A stretch of 64,000 nt of DNA from Aggregatibacter aphrophilus ATCC 33389 (GCF_900636915.1 NZ_LR134327.1:1612001-1676000), one strand, 5' to 3'. Counted from the first letter of the stretch, positions 24,749 through 37,677 are shown. Notes: generated by a model not told the origin, from the sequence alone. A program made the numbers and translations.

Positions 24749-27139
24749 TTAATCTCTCAAGTAAGCATTAAAACGTTGTTTTAACTCAGATAATACCGCT
24801 GAAATTACTGTGTTAATTTCATCTTCTTCAAGGGTTTTTTCATTGTCTTGAATCACTAAGCTTATCGCTAAGCTCTTATGTCCTGTGGCAACACCATTTC
24901 CTTGGTAAACATCAAATAAATTGACTTGGGTAACTTTATCTCCACCCGCTGCACGACACGCTCCCAACACATCATTTGCCGGCACATTATCCGCAACCAC
25001 CACCGCTAAGTCGCGACGGTTAGCCGGGAAACGGGAAATTTCTTTTGCACGAGACACATCTCTGCGAGAAATATGCTCAACGGAAATTTCGCAAACAAAT
25101 GCTTTTCCGGTAAGACCAATTTTTTGCGCAATAGTTGGGTGAAGTTGTCCGATAAAACCAATTTCTTCACCATCCAACATAATTGCTGCAGATTGACCCG
25201 GATGTAACGCTGTATATGATTTTGCTACAAATTTTGCTCGATTTCCAGCAGAACTTAACGAAAGTAAGTTTTCAATATAGCCTTTTAAGTCATAAAAATC
25301 TGCCGGTGCTGTTTTTTCACTCCATTGCTCGTTAGCTTTGGAGCCCGTCATTACTGCCGCAAACACAGGTTCTTGACGCACACCAAATTCGGCTTTTTCA
25401 TCCGGTACAAAACGTAATCCAAATTCAAATAAACGGACACGATTTTGTTGACGATTTTGGTTATAAATCACTGCGCCAAGTAAACCGGTTAACAAAGAAA
25501 CCCGCATTGCGGACATTTCCACAGAAATCGGATTTGGTAACACCAAGGATTTAACTTCAGGATGAAGTAAACTTTGAATTTTCGGATCAACAAAACTATA
25601 AGTAATCGCTTCATAGAAATCACAGCTAATTAACGCCGCTTTAATACGCGATAATTCAACATCTGCTTCTTTGTGTTCGCGCATACGTAAATGTGCTAAC
25701 GGTGCATTATTCGGAATATTGTTATAACCATAAATACGGGCGACTTCTTCAATTAAATCTTCTTCGATTTCAATATCAAAACGCCAAGATGGCGCAACAA
25801 CCGTCCAACTGTCGTTAGCGTAAGAAACCTGTAAACCAAGACGTTGTAAAATATCCGTCACTGTCTCGGTTTCAATATGATGACCGAGTAACGCATCTAA
25901 TTTGTGACGTTGTAATGTAACTGCTTGGCGTTTCGGTAAATGCTGTTCGCTCATCGCCTCACAAATCTCACCGGCTTCCCCACCACAAATTTCAAGTAAA
26001 AGTGCGGTTGCTCTTTCCATCGCTTTGCGCGGAAGCTCAAAATCTACACCGCGTTCAAAACGGTGAGAAGAATCCGTATGTAAACCATACTGACGGGCAC
26101 GACCGGTAATCGCCAACGGAGCAAAGAAAGCGGCCTCTAAGATCACATCTTTTGTAGCTTCCACATTCACACCGCTTGCTTTACCACCGAAAATCCCGGC
26201 CATCGCCAATGCGCCACTTTGGTCTGCGATAACCAATGTATTTGGTTGTAATTTCGCTGTTGTACCATCTAATAGCACAAGTTCTTCGTTTTCTTTTGCC
26301 ATTCTGACTTGTACCGGCTGGACAACTTTTGCCATATCAAAGGCATGCATCGGTTGGCCAAGTTCAAGCAAAATGTAGTTAGTCACGTCCACGATCGGGT
26401 CAATAGAACGGATACCACAACGGCGTAATTTTTCCTGCATCCACATTGGTGATTGCGCTTTAACATTCACGTTTTTCACCACGCGTAATAAATAACGAGG
26501 GCAGGCTTCGGCAGCTTGAACATCAATTTGTACTTTATCGCTAATGGTCGGTTTAACTACCTCAAAGTGCGGTGGATTTTCGTGGAGTTTATTCACCACG
26601 GCTAATTCACGCGCCACACCGGCAATGCTTAAGCAATCCGCACGGTTTGGTGTTAAGCTAATCTCAATGGCGTTATCATCTAATTTTAAATAATCACGTA
26701 AATTGGTGCCGATAGGTGCATCTTGTGGCAACTCGATAATACCATTCGCATCAGATTCAATGCCGAGTTCGCTGAATGAGCAAAGCATGCCTTCGGAAGG
26801 TTGTCCGCGTAATTTGGTTTTCTTAATTTTGAAATCGCCCGGTAATTCAGCACCCTCTACCGCACAAGCGACTTTTAAGCCTTGACGGCAATTCGGCGCA
26901 CCACATACGATATCTAATAAACGCTCGCCGCCGACATTCACTTTGGTCACGCGTAATTTATCTGCATCGGGATGTTGCGCACACTCCACCACTTCACCTA
27001 CAACAACGCCGCTGAAATCACCGGCAATCTTTTCTACACCGTCAACTTCCAAACCTAACATGGTAATTTGATCGCAAAGTTGCTCCGTAGATATCGCCGG
27101 ATTAACCCATTCGCGTACCCATTGTTCACTAAATTTCAT
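24749..27139 (-). CDS. pheT: Phenylalanyl-tRNA synthetase beta subunit
   Basis: Large subunit (796 residues) of the heterotetrameric synthetase. In order: an OB-fold tRNA-binding domain ([20 protein letters not shown], about 45-64), B3/B4 editing domain, B5 DNA-binding-like domain (about 400-475), the catalytic-like core, and a C-terminal anticodon-binding ferredoxin-like domain ([13 protein letters not shown], about 705-717). Length is that of gamma-proteobacterial PheT. Follows pheS by 19 bp. Confidence 0.97.
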   Translation of the reverse strand: MKFSEQWVREWVNPAISTEQLCDQITMLGLEVDGVEKIAGDFSGVVVGEVVECAQHPDADKLRVTKVNVGGERLLDIVCGAPNCRQGLKVACAVEGAELPGDFKIKKTKLRGQPSEGMLCSFSELGIESDANGIIELPQDAPIGTNLRDYLKLDDNAIEISLTPNRADCLSIAGVARELAVVNKLHENPPHFEVVKPTISDKVQIDVQAAEACPRYLLRVVKNVNVKAQSPMWMQEKLRRCGIRSIDPIVDVTNYILLELGQPMHAFDMAKVVQPVQVRMAKENEELVLLDGTTAKLQPNTLVIADQSGALAMAGIFGGKASGVNVEATKDVILEAAFFAPLAITGRARQYGLHTDSSHRFERGVDFELPRKAMERATALLLEICGGEAGEICEAMSEQHLPKRQAVTLQRHKLDALLGHHIETETVTDILQRLGLQVSYANDSWTVVAPSWRFDIEIEEDLIEEVARIYGYNNIPNNAPLAHLRMREHKEADVELSRIKAALISCDFYEAITYSFVDPKIQSLLHPEVKSLVLPNPISVEMSAMRVSLLTGLLGAVIYNQNRQQNRVRLFEFGLRFVPDEKAEFGVRQEPVFAAVMTGSKANEQWSEKTAPADFYDLKGYIENLLSLSSAGNRAKFVAKSYTALHPGQSAAIMLDGEEIGFIGQLHPTIAQKIGLTGKAFVCEISVEHISRRDVSRAKEISRFPANRRDLAVVVADNVPANDVLGACRAAGGDKVTQVNLFDVYQGNGVATGHKSLAISLVIQDNEKTLEEDEINTVISAVLSELKQRFNAYLRD

Positions 27140-27158
27140 ACTTATCTCTCACTCAAAA

Positions 27159-28217
<1,059 letters not shown>

Positions 28218-28354
28218 TCACGCGATTTATCCATATCGATGCAAATTATTCACAAATCTAAATATCACGTGAGAAAAAATATTCAAAAAAACAACCACAC
28301 TTTAAAATCAGTACAGGCGTTTATGCTGAAACTTTTTAGCTACTTTCTTTCATG

Positions 28355-28385
28355 CAAAAAAATAGAGGCTTAAAAAACCTCTATG
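28355..28385 (-). terminator. Rho-independent terminator after htpX
   Basis: On the minus strand ATAGAGG and CCTCTAT pair around TTTTTTAAG and are followed by seven T residues, beginning 18 bp after the htpX stop. Confidence 0.88.
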
Positions 28386-28402
28386 ATTGAATAGTAAAAA
28401 TC

Positions 28403-29269
28403 TTAGCGATTTTGTAACGCTTCAATGCGTTTTTCTAACGGTGGGTGACTTAAAAATAACTCTTTTAACCCACCGCCGTGTTTACCGTTAATAGCAAATG
28501 CCGCCAATGTAGAACCTTCCAATTCTTGTGGTTCATGCAAACTTTGTAGGCGTTTTAACGCATCAATCATTTTTTGTTTGCCAACTAAATCCGCCGATCC
28601 CGCGTCTGCTCTGAATTCGCGTTGACGGGAGAACCACATGGCGATCATGCTGGCTAAGAAACCGAATACCACTTCAAGCACCATAGATACTAAGAAATAG
28701 ATACCGGAATTGCTTGAGCTTTCATTGCCTTGATTGCGGGAATTCGCAACTACGTTGGCAATTAAGCGGGACAAGAAAATCACGAAGGTGTTAAGTACGC
28801 CTTGTAACAACGCCATGGTCACCATGTCGCCATTTTTAATGTGACTAACTTCGTGCGCCAACACAGCTTCAGCTTCGGCACGGGTCATTTTATTTAATAA
28901 CCCGGTACTCACCGCCACCAAGGAATTTTTTTGACTCGCGCCTGTGGCAAAGGCATTTACATCGGCAGAATGATAAATCGCCACTTCAGGGTGTGGCAAA
29001 CCGGCTCGATCCGCTTGCGAATACACGGTTTCAACCAACCAACGTTCCATTTCATTGCGTGGTTGTTGAATCACTTCTGCGCCCACCGCACGAATCGCCA
29101 TGCTTTTGGACATTAATAAAGAAATAATGGATCCCGCAAAACCGAATAATGCAGCAAAAATCATTAAGCCGGAGGCATCACGGGCTTGAATGCCGGTCAA
29201 CGATAAGATGATATTAAATACCAACAATACCGCCATGTTGGTGGCTAAGAAAAGTAAAATGCGCATCAT
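28403..29269 (-). CDS. htpX: Membrane-bound zinc metalloprotease HtpX
   Basis: M48-family protease in the inner-membrane quality-control network with FtsH. From the ATG at 29269 ([15 protein letters not shown], ribosome site AGGGAG) the protein is 288 residues. A longer open frame to 29482 adds 71 residues with no ribosome site or family similarity. Two N-terminal membrane segments precede the zinc motif [17 protein letters not shown] (about 135-151), and a third zinc ligand lies in [16 protein letters not shown] (about 217-232). Two further hydrophobic segments lie between. Confidence 0.96.
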   Translation of the reverse strand: MMRILLFLATNMAVLLVFNIILSLTGIQARDASGLMIFAALFGFAGSIISLLMSKSMAIRAVGAEVIQQPRNEMERWLVETVYSQADRAGLPHPEVAIYHSADVNAFATGASQKNSLVAVSTGLLNKMTRAEAEAVLAHEVSHIKNGDMVTMALLQGVLNTFVIFLSRLIANVVANSRNQGNESSSNSGIYFLVSMVLEVVFGFLASMIAMWFSRQREFRADAGSADLVGKQKMIDALKRLQSLHEPQELEGSTLAAFAINGKHGGGLKELFLSHPPLEKRIEALQNR

Positions 29270-29439
29270 AGATAAAAACTCCCTAAATAAAATAATAATG
29301 AAAACACGCTCGGCTATAATGGCGATAAAAAACGGAAAATCAAGTATGCCAATGAACTTTATAAAAAAAATGACAATGTTTGTTAGACATTGTGAGAAAA
29401 AGTGCGGTGAATTTTGACAATGTTTTTGAAAAGAAAATG

Positions 29440-29822
<383 letters not shown>

Positions 29823-30034
29823 GACGCGCAGTATAGCCTAAATTTAGGCTGAAATATAGGGATAAAATCGCCTTTAACTATGTAGCAGTAAAAGTGCGGT
29901 CGATTTTAAACACGTTTTTTCGCATAAAAAAATTTTGTGAAAAACAACCGTACTTTTGACTTATAAGCATTGAATTACGCCCTGCTAAGGCGTATAACCT
30001 ACAGCGGAACTTTCACTTGAACATTTTATAAGCT

Positions 30035-30817
30035 ATGACATTTGATACAACGCGCAATGCCGCTTTAACGGTGAAAACCCGCTATCCGCAACAAACAACC
30101 GATGTCACTTACCAACAGGGCAGCAATGTCATCTTTCACAGAACTTTTGATGCCTTTGAATATATGTACAAAAATTTTGATGGCAACTTGCTGATTCAAT
30201 TTTGTCACCGTAAAGGCAGTGAAGATGGCGGAAAGCTGGTGTTTATTAATATGTTAACCGGGCAAACCCGCTTTTCCGTTAATCCGGAATTCGGCCGACA
30301 AAAAAACTTCAAATGGCGTAATAATCAACTCTTTGTGGTTTTCCCTTATGGTGAATTTGCCATTAACGAAGAAGGTAAACTGGCGGACAGAAGTGCTTTT
30401 TTGCGCGCTTGGGTGAAGACCGGCAGCATCGATATTATCCCGCCGCTTCGAGAGTTATTTGAAAACATCGATCAATCGTATGATGCCCTGCTTTGGTATC
30501 AATGCGAGCTGGATAGTTATATTTATAGCCATCAGCGTCATCTGCATGCACTCACCAAAATCAGTGAAGCGCTTAAATTAAAGGGCGAAATTTGTGAATA
30601 CCAAAAAGATTATTACCGTGCTTTTCGTTCTTACACCTTAGCGATCAAAATCAACCCGCATTTAGATATTCAAAAAAATCTGGACAGGGTCGCCAGCTAT
30701 CTGCATCCCGATTTAATAGATTCTGTGAATATGGCGCTTGGGTTATATGCTAACGCTATGATTCGTATGAATAAAGATGTGAAGAATACAGCTTACAAGA
30801 AATATAGTGTTAAATAG
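30035..30817 (+). CDS. Conserved-looking hypothetical protein, 260 residues
   Basis: Not recognised. Soluble, no signal peptide or membrane segment. The first 125 residues look beta-rich with many aromatics (for example IFHRTFDAFEYMYKNFDGNL). Residues about 165-215 resemble one or two tetratricopeptide-like helix pairs: LHALTKISEALKLKGEICEY then DYYRAFRSYTLAIKINPHLD. Codon use resembles neighbouring genes, so this is probably a real resident gene. It has a weak ribosome site. It stands 81 bp before kdsD, with an uptake signal between, so a shared transcript with the Kdo genes is possible. Confidence 0.7.
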   Translation: MTFDTTRNAALTVKTRYPQQTTDVTYQQGSNVIFHRTFDAFEYMYKNFDGNLLIQFCHRKGSEDGGKLVFINMLTGQTRFSVNPEFGRQKNFKWRNNQLFVVFPYGEFAINEEGKLADRSAFLRAWVKTGSIDIIPPLRELFENIDQSYDALLWYQCELDSYIYSHQRHLHALTKISEALKLKGEICEYQKDYYRAFRSYTLAIKINPHLDIQKNLDRVASYLHPDLIDSVNMALGLYANAMIRMNKDVKNTAYKKYSVK

Positions 30818-30898
30818 AAAGTTAGGCTAGAATGAGCGCCATTTAAAATACATGAAAAAGTGACCGCACTTTTTCCCTTTCCGACAAAAGGAATCCCA

Positions 30899-31834
30899 AT
30901 GGATTATTTACAAATCGCTCGTGAAACCTTGAGCGTTGAAGAAAAAGCCCTCGGGCAATTAAACCAGAAATTAGATCGCACTTTTGCCGATGTCGTAGAA
31001 TTAATCCTTGCCTGTGAAGGCCGTTTAGTAATCGGTGGCATCGGTAAATCCGGCTTGGTGGGGAAAAAAATGGTCGCCACCTTTGCTTCCACCGGTACAC
31101 CGAGTTTTTTCCTACATCCTACGGAAGCCTTTCACGGCGATTTAGGCATGCTGAAACCCATTGATGTGGTCATGCTCATTTCCTACAGCGGAGAAACCGA
31201 TGATGTCAACAAACTCATTCCAAGCCTAAAAAACTTCGGCAACAAAATCATTGCACTCACTTCCAATAAAAATTCCACTTTAGCGCGCCATGCGGATTAT
31301 GTGTTGGACATTAGCGTAGAACGGGAAGTCTGCCCGAACAATCTTGCACCGACCACTTCCGTGGTTGTGACCATGGCATTAGGCGATGCATTGGCAGTTT
31401 GCTTAATGCGCGCCCGTGATTTCCAACCGGAAGATTTTGCGAAATTCCATCCGGGCGGAAGCTTAGGCCGCCGTTTGTTATGCCGTGTGAAAGATCAAAT
31501 GCAAACCCGTTTACCGGTTGCCGCCTTAACGACCTCCTTCACCGATTGCTTAACCATTATGAACGAAGGGCGTATGGGCGTGGCGTTAGTCATGGAGCAA
31601 CAGCAATTACGCGGCATTATCACCGATGGCGATATTCGTCGTGCATTAACGGCCAACGGTGCCAATACGCTTACCAAAACCGCACAGGAATTGATGACCT
31701 CTCATCCGAAAACCATTCATCAGGATACCTATTTATCTGAAGCAGAAAATTATATGAAAGCGCACAAAATTCATTCTTTGGTTGTGGTGGACGATGCGCA
31801 AAATGTCGTAGGATTAGTGGAGTTCTCAAGCTGA
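30899..31834 (+). CDS. kdsD: D-arabinose 5-phosphate isomerase
   Basis: Converts ribulose 5-phosphate to arabinose 5-phosphate, first step of Kdo synthesis for lipopolysaccharide. From the ATG at 30899 (ribosome site AAAAGGAATC) it is 311 residues. An N-terminal SIS sugar-isomerase domain holds GIGKSGLVGKKMVATFASTG (about 46-65) and LISYSGETDDVNKL (about 99-112); the catalytic-histidine region is FHPGGSLGRRLL (about 182-193). Two CBS domains follow (about 205-311). The stop shares a base with the kdsC start. Confidence 0.95.
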   Translation: MDYLQIARETLSVEEKALGQLNQKLDRTFADVVELILACEGRLVIGGIGKSGLVGKKMVATFASTGTPSFFLHPTEAFHGDLGMLKPIDVVMLISYSGETDDVNKLIPSLKNFGNKIIALTSNKNSTLARHADYVLDISVEREVCPNNLAPTTSVVVTMALGDALAVCLMRARDFQPEDFAKFHPGGSLGRRLLCRVKDQMQTRLPVAALTTSFTDCLTIMNEGRMGVALVMEQQQLRGIITDGDIRRALTANGANTLTKTAQELMTSHPKTIHQDTYLSEAENYMKAHKIHSLVVVDDAQNVVGLVEFSS

Positions 31835-32388
31835 TGACAACAGAATTACAAGAAAAATTAAAACAGGTGAAATTCGTTATCACCGATGTGGATGGCGTAT
31901 TAACGGACGGTTTGCTGCACTACGATGCTAACGGCGAAGCGCTCAAAAGTTTTCATGTGCGCGATGGTTTAGGTATTCGGATGTTGATGGAAGCCGGCAT
32001 TCAGGTCGCTGTGTTATCCGGACGTGATTCGGCAATTTTGCGCAAACGCATTGCCGATTTAGGCATTAAACTCGCTTTTTTAGGCAAGCTGGAAAAAGAA
32101 AGCGCCTGTTTTGAATTATGCCGCCAAGCCGGTGTTGAGCCGGAGCAAACGGCTTACATTGGCGATGACAGCGTTGATCTCCCCGCTTTCGCTATTTGTG
32201 GACTTTCCTTCGCGGTTGCCGACGCGCCGGAATATGTCAAAAACTGTGCCGATTACACCTTAGGTTTAGGCGGTGGCAAAGGCGCCTTCCGTGAAATGTC
32301 CGATATGATTCTAAACGCCCAAGGCAAAGCTGAAATTTACAATTCAGCTCAAGGATTTTTGAAGACGGCGAAAAAGATGGCGCAGTAA
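31834..32388 (+). CDS. kdsC: 3-deoxy-D-manno-octulosonate 8-phosphate phosphatase
   Basis: HAD-superfamily phosphatase of 184 residues releasing Kdo from Kdo 8-phosphate. Motif I is VITDVDGVLTDG (about 14-25), motif II is VLSGRDS, motif III includes the lysine in LGKLEKES, and motif IV is YIGDDSVDLPAF. No cap domain, as expected for the tetrameric KdsC type. Translationally coupled to kdsD by a one-base overlap. The enzymes acting between (KdsA) and after (KdsB) are not in the window. Confidence 0.95.
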   Translation: MTTELQEKLKQVKFVITDVDGVLTDGLLHYDANGEALKSFHVRDGLGIRMLMEAGIQVAVLSGRDSAILRKRIADLGIKLAFLGKLEKESACFELCRQAGVEPEQTAYIGDDSVDLPAFAICGLSFAVADAPEYVKNCADYTLGLGGGKGAFREMSDMILNAQGKAEIYNSAQGFLKTAKKMAQ

Positions 32389-32429
32389 AAACGCCGTGGA
32401 AAACGACCGCACTTTTTGATTCATATCGT

Positions 32430-32450
32430 GGGCGGATATTAAATCCGCCC
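32430..32450. repeat. GC-rich hairpin between kdsC and trpE
   Basis: GGGCGGAT (32430-32437) and ATCCGCCC (32443-32450) pair perfectly around ATTAA. There is no T run after it, so it is not a standard intrinsic terminator; it may protect the kdsC transcript end or be a mobile-repeat remnant. Confidence 0.6.
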
Positions 32451-32502
32451 TACTTCGCTATTCATCCATTTCCACCATTCTTAAACAAAATTTTTATTTT
32501 TC

Positions 32503-32537
32503 TTGACTTTCAACTCTTGTACTAGTTTAATAGTGCA
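32503..32537 (+). promoter_or_regulatory. trpE promoter with TrpR operator
   Basis: TTGACT (32503-32508) and TTTAAT (32526-32531) with a 17-bp spacer form a promoter. TGTACTAGTTTAATAGTGCA (32518-32537) covers the -10 region and fits the TrpR pattern GNACTAGTTNNNTAGTNC. No leader peptide with tandem tryptophans is present in the short leader, so control is probably by TrpR alone. Confidence 0.82.
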
Positions 32538-32568
32538 AAATTTATTTCATGCTTTTAAGGAAATGAGA

Positions 32569-34116
32569 ATGTTTTCCGCTTTTATTCAAACTTTTACGCA
32601 AAACGTACCTTATCACAGCGACCCTACCGCCATTTTCGCCACATTATGTGAAAACAAACCGAATACGCTACTTTTAGAATCTGCTGAGATCTCCAGCAAA
32701 AACAGTCTGAAAAGTTTATTACTCGTTAACGCGGCCATAAAAATTTCCTGTTTGGGACAACGCGTGACTTTTCATGCGTTGACCGACAACGGTGCTGCAG
32801 TGTTACCGTTAATTGCGCAAAAGTTCTCGGCACAGGTAAACGTAAAATCCCAAACAAGCACCGAACTGCAAGTGGAATTCAAACCTGCCGACAATAATGC
32901 GGACGAAGACAGCAAATTATTGGCACACGGCATTTTCGACGGGTTGCGTTGTTTCACCGAACTTTATCAGGCAAGCTCGTTGCCGATTTTTTTAGGCGGG
33001 TTATTCGCCTATGACTTGGTGGCAAATTTCATTCCGATGGAAAACATCACTTTGCAAGATGATGGCATTACCTGTCCGGATTATTGCTTTTATTTAGCGG
33101 AACAATTACTGGTGATCGACCATCAATTGCAACAAGCGGAATTACAAACCTTTTGTTTTGCACAAAATGCGTTGGCTACGTTGCAACAGAACGCCCAAGA
33201 GATTGCCAAAAAACTCTTGGAAATTCGACCGCACTTAAGCCTCAAATCGGCTTCTACCGAGGTTGCCATTAATTTAGATGATGATAAATTCAAGAAAATT
33301 ATTGAACGCCTGAAGCAACATATTTATTGCGGCGACGTGTTCCAAATCGTGCCGTCCCATCGTTTCTCCCTTGAATGCCCGAATACGTTGGCGACTTATC
33401 GTCAGTTAAAACAAAACAACCCAAGCCCGTATATGTTTTTTATTCAGGACGAGGATTTCACTCTATTCGGTGCCTCACCGGAAAGTGCCTTGAAATATTC
33501 GCAAACTACCCGTCAGTTGGAGATCTACCCGATTGCCGGTTCTCGTCCGCGCGGTTTTGATGCTGACGGCAATATCGATCCCGAATTAGATTCCCGTTTG
33601 GAACTGGAATTGCGTTTGGATCATAAAGAACAGGCGGAACATTTGATGTTGGTGGATTTAGCCCGTAACGACATCGCCCGTGTTTGCGAAAGTAAAACCC
33701 GCCATGTGAAAGATTTAATGCAGGTGGATCGTTATTCGCACATTATGCACCTTGTTTCTCGCGTTGTAGGTAAACTTCGCCCTGAACTGGATGCGCTACA
33801 CGCCTACCAGGCTTGTATGAACATGGGTACGCTAACCGGTGCACCGAAAATCAAAGCCATGCAGTTAATTTATCAATTTGAACAACAAAAACGCCACAGT
33901 TACGGTGGTGCCGTAGGCTATTTACAATCTGATGGCAATTTTGACACCTGCATTGTGATTCGCTCCGCCTTCGTGCAAAACGGCATTGCCCATGTGCAAG
34001 CCGGTTGTGGCACGGTGTTGGATTCCGACCTGCAAATGGAAGCCGATGAAACCCGTCACAAAGCCCGTGCGGTCATCAACGCCATCGTACAAACCAATAA
34101 GAAAGCGAATCAATAG
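32569..34116 (+). CDS. trpE: Anthranilate synthase component I
   Basis: Converts chorismate plus ammonia to anthranilate. From the ATG at 32569 (ribosome site AAGGAAATGAGA) it is 515 residues. The N-terminal LLLESAE motif (about 30-36) is the tryptophan feedback-binding site. The chorismate-binding domain carries HIYCGDVFQIVPSHRFS (about 251-267), IYPIAGSRPRG (about 319-329), DLARNDIARV and GTLTGAPKIKAM. Works with TrpG, whose gene starts 10 bp after the stop. Confidence 0.97.
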   Translation: MFSAFIQTFTQNVPYHSDPTAIFATLCENKPNTLLLESAEISSKNSLKSLLLVNAAIKISCLGQRVTFHALTDNGAAVLPLIAQKFSAQVNVKSQTSTELQVEFKPADNNADEDSKLLAHGIFDGLRCFTELYQASSLPIFLGGLFAYDLVANFIPMENITLQDDGITCPDYCFYLAEQLLVIDHQLQQAELQTFCFAQNALATLQQNAQEIAKKLLEIRPHLSLKSASTEVAINLDDDKFKKIIERLKQHIYCGDVFQIVPSHRFSLECPNTLATYRQLKQNNPSPYMFFIQDEDFTLFGASPESALKYSQTTRQLEIYPIAGSRPRGFDADGNIDPELDSRLELELRLDHKEQAEHLMLVDLARNDIARVCESKTRHVKDLMQVDRYSHIMHLVSRVVGKLRPELDALHAYQACMNMGTLTGAPKIKAMQLIYQFEQQKRHSYGGAVGYLQSDGNFDTCIVIRSAFVQNGIAHVQAGCGTVLDSDLQMEADETRHKARAVINAIVQTNKKANQ

Positions 34117-34126
34117 GAGTGACATC

Positions 34127-34714
34127 ATGGCAACCATTTTATTTTTAGATAACTTTGATTCCTTTACTTACAATTTGGTGGATCAATTTCGCGGATTGGG
34201 ACATCAGGTTCACATTTACCGCAATGATTGCGATTTAGCGATTTTAGAAAAAAACGCCTTGGCGCAACCGGATACGATTCTTGCCCTCTCCCCTGGGCCG
34301 GGCACACCGGATGAAGCGGGAAATATGATTCCGTTGATTAAGCGATTAATCGGCAAAGTACCGATGTTGGGTATTTGTTTGGGGCATCAAGCGTTAATCG
34401 AAGCCTTCGGTGGTAAAGTCGTTCACGCGGGTGAAATTTTGCACGGCAGAGTATCCAGAATTGAACACGACAATGAAGCCATGTTCAAAGGTTTGACCAA
34501 CCCGATGCCGGTAGCGCGCTATCATTCCCTCATGGGAATTAATTTACCCGATGAATTGATTCCGAACGCCTCTTATAATGGCATTAATATGGCAATTCGC
34601 CACCGCACTTTGCCGATTTGTAGCTTCCAATTCCACCCCGAATCTATTTTAACGGTACAAGGGGCACAGTTATTGGCGCAATCGGTGGAATGGTTGTTGA
34701 AACGGAATTCATAA
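34127..34714 (+). CDS. trpG: Anthranilate synthase component II (glutamine amidotransferase)
   Basis: Supplies ammonia from glutamine to TrpE. From the ATG at 34127 (ribosome site TAGGAGTGACATC) it has 195 residues; the longer open frame overlapping trpE is not supported. The N-terminus ILFLDNFDSFTYNLVDQF is diagnostic. The class I amidotransferase triad is visible: catalytic Cys in MLGICLGHQAL (about 82-92), and His/Glu in CSFQFHPESIL (about 166-176). It is a free-standing TrpG, not fused to TrpD as in E. coli. Confidence 0.96.
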   Translation: MATILFLDNFDSFTYNLVDQFRGLGHQVHIYRNDCDLAILEKNALAQPDTILALSPGPGTPDEAGNMIPLIKRLIGKVPMLGICLGHQALIEAFGGKVVHAGEILHGRVSRIEHDNEAMFKGLTNPMPVARYHSLMGINLPDELIPNASYNGINMAIRHRTLPICSFQFHPESILTVQGAQLLAQSVEWLLKRNS

Positions 34715-34754
34715 GCACGTAGCCTCGTTTCATAACTTGAACTTAAAAATTTAA

Positions 34755-34784
34755 GGCACGCGTCAGGAGACGCGCGCCATCAAT
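34755..34784 (+). repeat. Dispersed palindrome, family 1
   Basis: GGCACGCGTCAGGAGACGCG followed by CGCCATCAAT. The core CGCGTC-AGGA-GACGCG is a hairpin with 6-bp arms. Near-identical copies are at 45832-45861 (same orientation) and 37711-37740 (inverted), with a shorter one at 43767-43790. This copy lies inside the trp operon between trpG and the tautomerase gene. Confidence 0.8.
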
Positions 34785-34795
34785 AAATGAGATAA

Positions 34796-35200
<405 letters not shown>

Positions 35201-35208
35201 GGACAAGG

Positions 35209-36213
35209 ATGATGGAAAACCAAGCTCTATTAGAAAAACTTTATGGCGCACAAACCTTAACCGCCGCGGAAAGCGAAGCCTTATTTAATGCCATCATGTT
35301 GGGTGAATTAAGCAATGAACAAATCTCCGCCATGTTAGTGGCACTAAAAGTGCGTGGCGAAACCATCGATGAAGTCAACGGTGCCGTATTAGCCGCCGTT
35401 AAAAATGCCAAACCGTTTCCGACACCCGACTACCCCTTTGCCGACATCGTTGGCACCGATGGTGACGGCTCCAATACTATCAATATTTCTACGGCATCCG
35501 CTATCGTCGCAGCCGCTTGTGGTGCCAAAGTAGCAAAACACGGCAACCGTAGCGTTTCCAGTAAAACCGGTTCAAGCGATTTATTAACCGCATTGGGTGT
35601 CAATATCGCTATGTCAACAGAACAAGCCCGCAAAGCATTGGACGACATTGGTATCAGCTTCTTGTTTGCACAGCAATATCACCCCGGTTTTAAATATGTG
35701 GTGCCTGTACGCCAAGCCTTAAAAACCCGTACGCTCTTTAATATTCTTGGTCCGCTTACTAATCCGGCTCGTCCGAAACGTCAATTGCTCGGCGTTTATT
35801 CTCCTGAACTGATTGATATTTACGCCCAAACCGTTGCCCAATTAGGTCACGAACACACGATTATCGTGCACGGCAGTGGTTTAGACGAAGTGGCAATTCA
35901 TGGCACTACAGAAGTAGCGGAAGTGCGTAACGGCGAGATTGAACGTTATACCCTAACTCCGCAGGATTTTGGCTTCCAAGTCAAACCGTTGGAAAGTTTG
36001 CGCGGTGGCGAACCAACAGAAAATGCGCAAATGATTACCGCACTTTTACAAGGCAAAGGCAAAACGGAACACAACCAAGCCGTTGCCATGAACACTGCAC
36101 TATTATTAAAACTGTTCGGACAAGAAGACATTAAACAAAATGCACAATGGGTATTGGATGTGATTGCGCAAGGCAAGCCGTTTGAAACTTTACAGAAATT
36201 GACGACCTATTAA
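35209..36213 (+). CDS. trpD: Anthranilate phosphoribosyltransferase
   Basis: Transfers phosphoribosyl from PRPP to anthranilate. The 334 residues form the single-function enzyme. [17 protein letters not shown] (about 83-99) is the PRPP loop, [17 protein letters not shown] (about 110-126) and [12 protein letters not shown] (about 178-189) bind anthranilate and PRPP, and HGSGLDE lies further on. An initiator ATG is followed by a second ATG; ribosome site AAGGA. Not fused to TrpG. Confidence 0.97.
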   Translation: MMENQALLEKLYGAQTLTAAESEALFNAIMLGELSNEQISAMLVALKVRGETIDEVNGAVLAAVKNAKPFPTPDYPFADIVGTDGDGSNTINISTASAIVAAACGAKVAKHGNRSVSSKTGSSDLLTALGVNIAMSTEQARKALDDIGISFLFAQQYHPGFKYVVPVRQALKTRTLFNILGPLTNPARPKRQLLGVYSPELIDIYAQTVAQLGHEHTIIVHGSGLDEVAIHGTTEVAEVRNGEIERYTLTPQDFGFQVKPLESLRGGEPTENAQMITALLQGKGKTEHNQAVAMNTALLLKLFGQEDIKQNAQWVLDVIAQGKPFETLQKLTTY

Positions 36214-36246
36214 TTTAAAGACCCGTTTTAAAAATAAGACATAAAC

Positions 36247-37677
36247 ATGATCACACAAGACTTTTCCAAACCACTTGAAACCGCTACGGTGTTACAAAAA
36301 ATCGTGCTCGACAAAGCCGAATGGGTAAAAAACAAAGAAGCGGAATTTCCGTTAAGTGAATTTGAAAAAAACATTCAAAAATCCGACCGCTCTTTTTATG
36401 ATGCGTTGGCAAAAGGCACGCACCAAAAACCGGCGTACATTTTGGAATGTAAAAAAGCCTCGCCTTCCAAGGGGTTGATTCGCAGTGAATTTAAACCGAC
36501 AGAAATTGCGCAGATCTATAAACACTATGCCAATGCGATTTCTGTACTGACAGATGAAAAATACTTCCAGGGCGATTTTGCCTATATCAAACAAGTTTGC
36601 GACGTTGTCACACAACCGGTGTTGTGCAAAGACTTTATGATCAGCGAATATCAAGTTTATTTGGCGCGTTTTTACCAAGCCGACGCGATTTTACTCATGC
36701 TTTCGGTGGTGAACGACGAGACTTATCGCATCTTGGCAGATTTGGCACATTCTCTTGGCATGGGCGTGTTGACCGAAACCAGCAACGAAGAAGAATTTGA
36801 ACGCGCCTTGGCGTTAGGGGCGAAAATTATCGGTGTGAATAATCGTAATTTGCATGATTTAAGCGTGGATTTAAACCGCGTGGTGGCATTAACCAACCGA
36901 TATGCCGACCGCATTCCTTCCGACGTACGAATTATCAGTGAATCAGGCATTTACGATCATCAACAAGTACGCGAATTGCAACACGTTGCCCACGGCTTCT
37001 TAATTGGCAGCAGTTTAATGGGCAGTCCCGACTTAAACAACGCCGTGCGTGAAGTGATTTTTGGCGAAAACAAAGTGTGCGGTTTAACCCGTGCGCAAGA
37101 CGTAAAAACCGTTTACGAAAGCGGCGCATTGTACGGCGGGCTGATTTTTGTCGAAAACTCCAAACGTTGTGTCAGTTTACGCCAAGCCCAAGAATTGGTG
37201 ACAGCAGCCCCACTTCGCTTTGTGGGCGTGTTTCAAAATCAAGACATTGATTTTATCGTGAAAATCGCGCAGCAATTACAGCTCTATGCCGTTCAGTTAC
37301 ACGGCGATGAAACGTCGGCATTTATCACCGCACTTCGCACCGAATTGCCTGAAAGCATTCGCATTTGGAAAGCCATTTCCGTGGATGTAACCCATCAAAG
37401 TGCGGTGGTTTTTGACGACGTTTCTGAGATTGATCGTTTTGTTTTCGATAGCAAGTCAGGCGCACAACGAGGCGGTACAGGCGAAGTTTTCGATTGGTCG
37501 CTAATTCCTGCCCATCTGAAACATAAAATCCTTTTAGCCGGAGGCATCAATCCAAACAATATTGATGCGGCATTGGCACAACATTGTGTCGGTGTGGATC
37601 TGAATTCCGGCGTGGAAAGTGCTCCAGGTGTGAAAGATGCCGAAAAAGTGCGGTCGGTTTTTGCAAAGATTTTGTAA
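36247..37677 (+). CDS. trpC: Bifunctional indole-3-glycerol phosphate synthase / phosphoribosylanthranilate isomerase
   Basis: Fusion of 476 residues carrying two consecutive pathway steps. The N-terminal synthase barrel (about 1-260) shows [12 protein letters not shown] (about 67-78), [23 protein letters not shown] and [12 protein letters not shown]. The C-terminal isomerase barrel (about 275-476) shows [11 protein letters not shown] with the catalytic cysteine, VQLHGDE and [10 protein letters not shown]. Also called trpCF; same arrangement as E. coli. A uptake signal occurs in the last codons. Last gene of this unit; no strong terminator follows. Confidence 0.97.
   Translation: MITQDFSKPLETATVLQKIVLDKAEWVKNKEAEFPLSEFEKNIQKSDRSFYDALAKGTHQKPAYILECKKASPSKGLIRSEFKPTEIAQIYKHYANAISVLTDEKYFQGDFAYIKQVCDVVTQPVLCKDFMISEYQVYLARFYQADAILLMLSVVNDETYRILADLAHSLGMGVLTETSNEEEFERALALGAKIIGVNNRNLHDLSVDLNRVVALTNRYADRIPSDVRIISESGIYDHQQVRELQHVAHGFLIGSSLMGSPDLNNAVREVIFGENKVCGLTRAQDVKTVYESGALYGGLIFVENSKRCVSLRQAQELVTAAPLRFVGVFQNQDIDFIVKIAQQLQLYAVQLHGDETSAFITALRTELPESIRIWKAISVDVTHQSAVVFDDVSEIDRFVFDSKSGAQRGGTGEVFDWSLIPAHLKHKILLAGGINPNNIDAALAQHCVGVDLNSGVESAPGVKDAEKVRSVFAKIL

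Noticed and set aside
32538..32568. trp leader-peptide attenuator
   Set aside because: The leader between operator and trpE is too short and has no tandem tryptophan codons.
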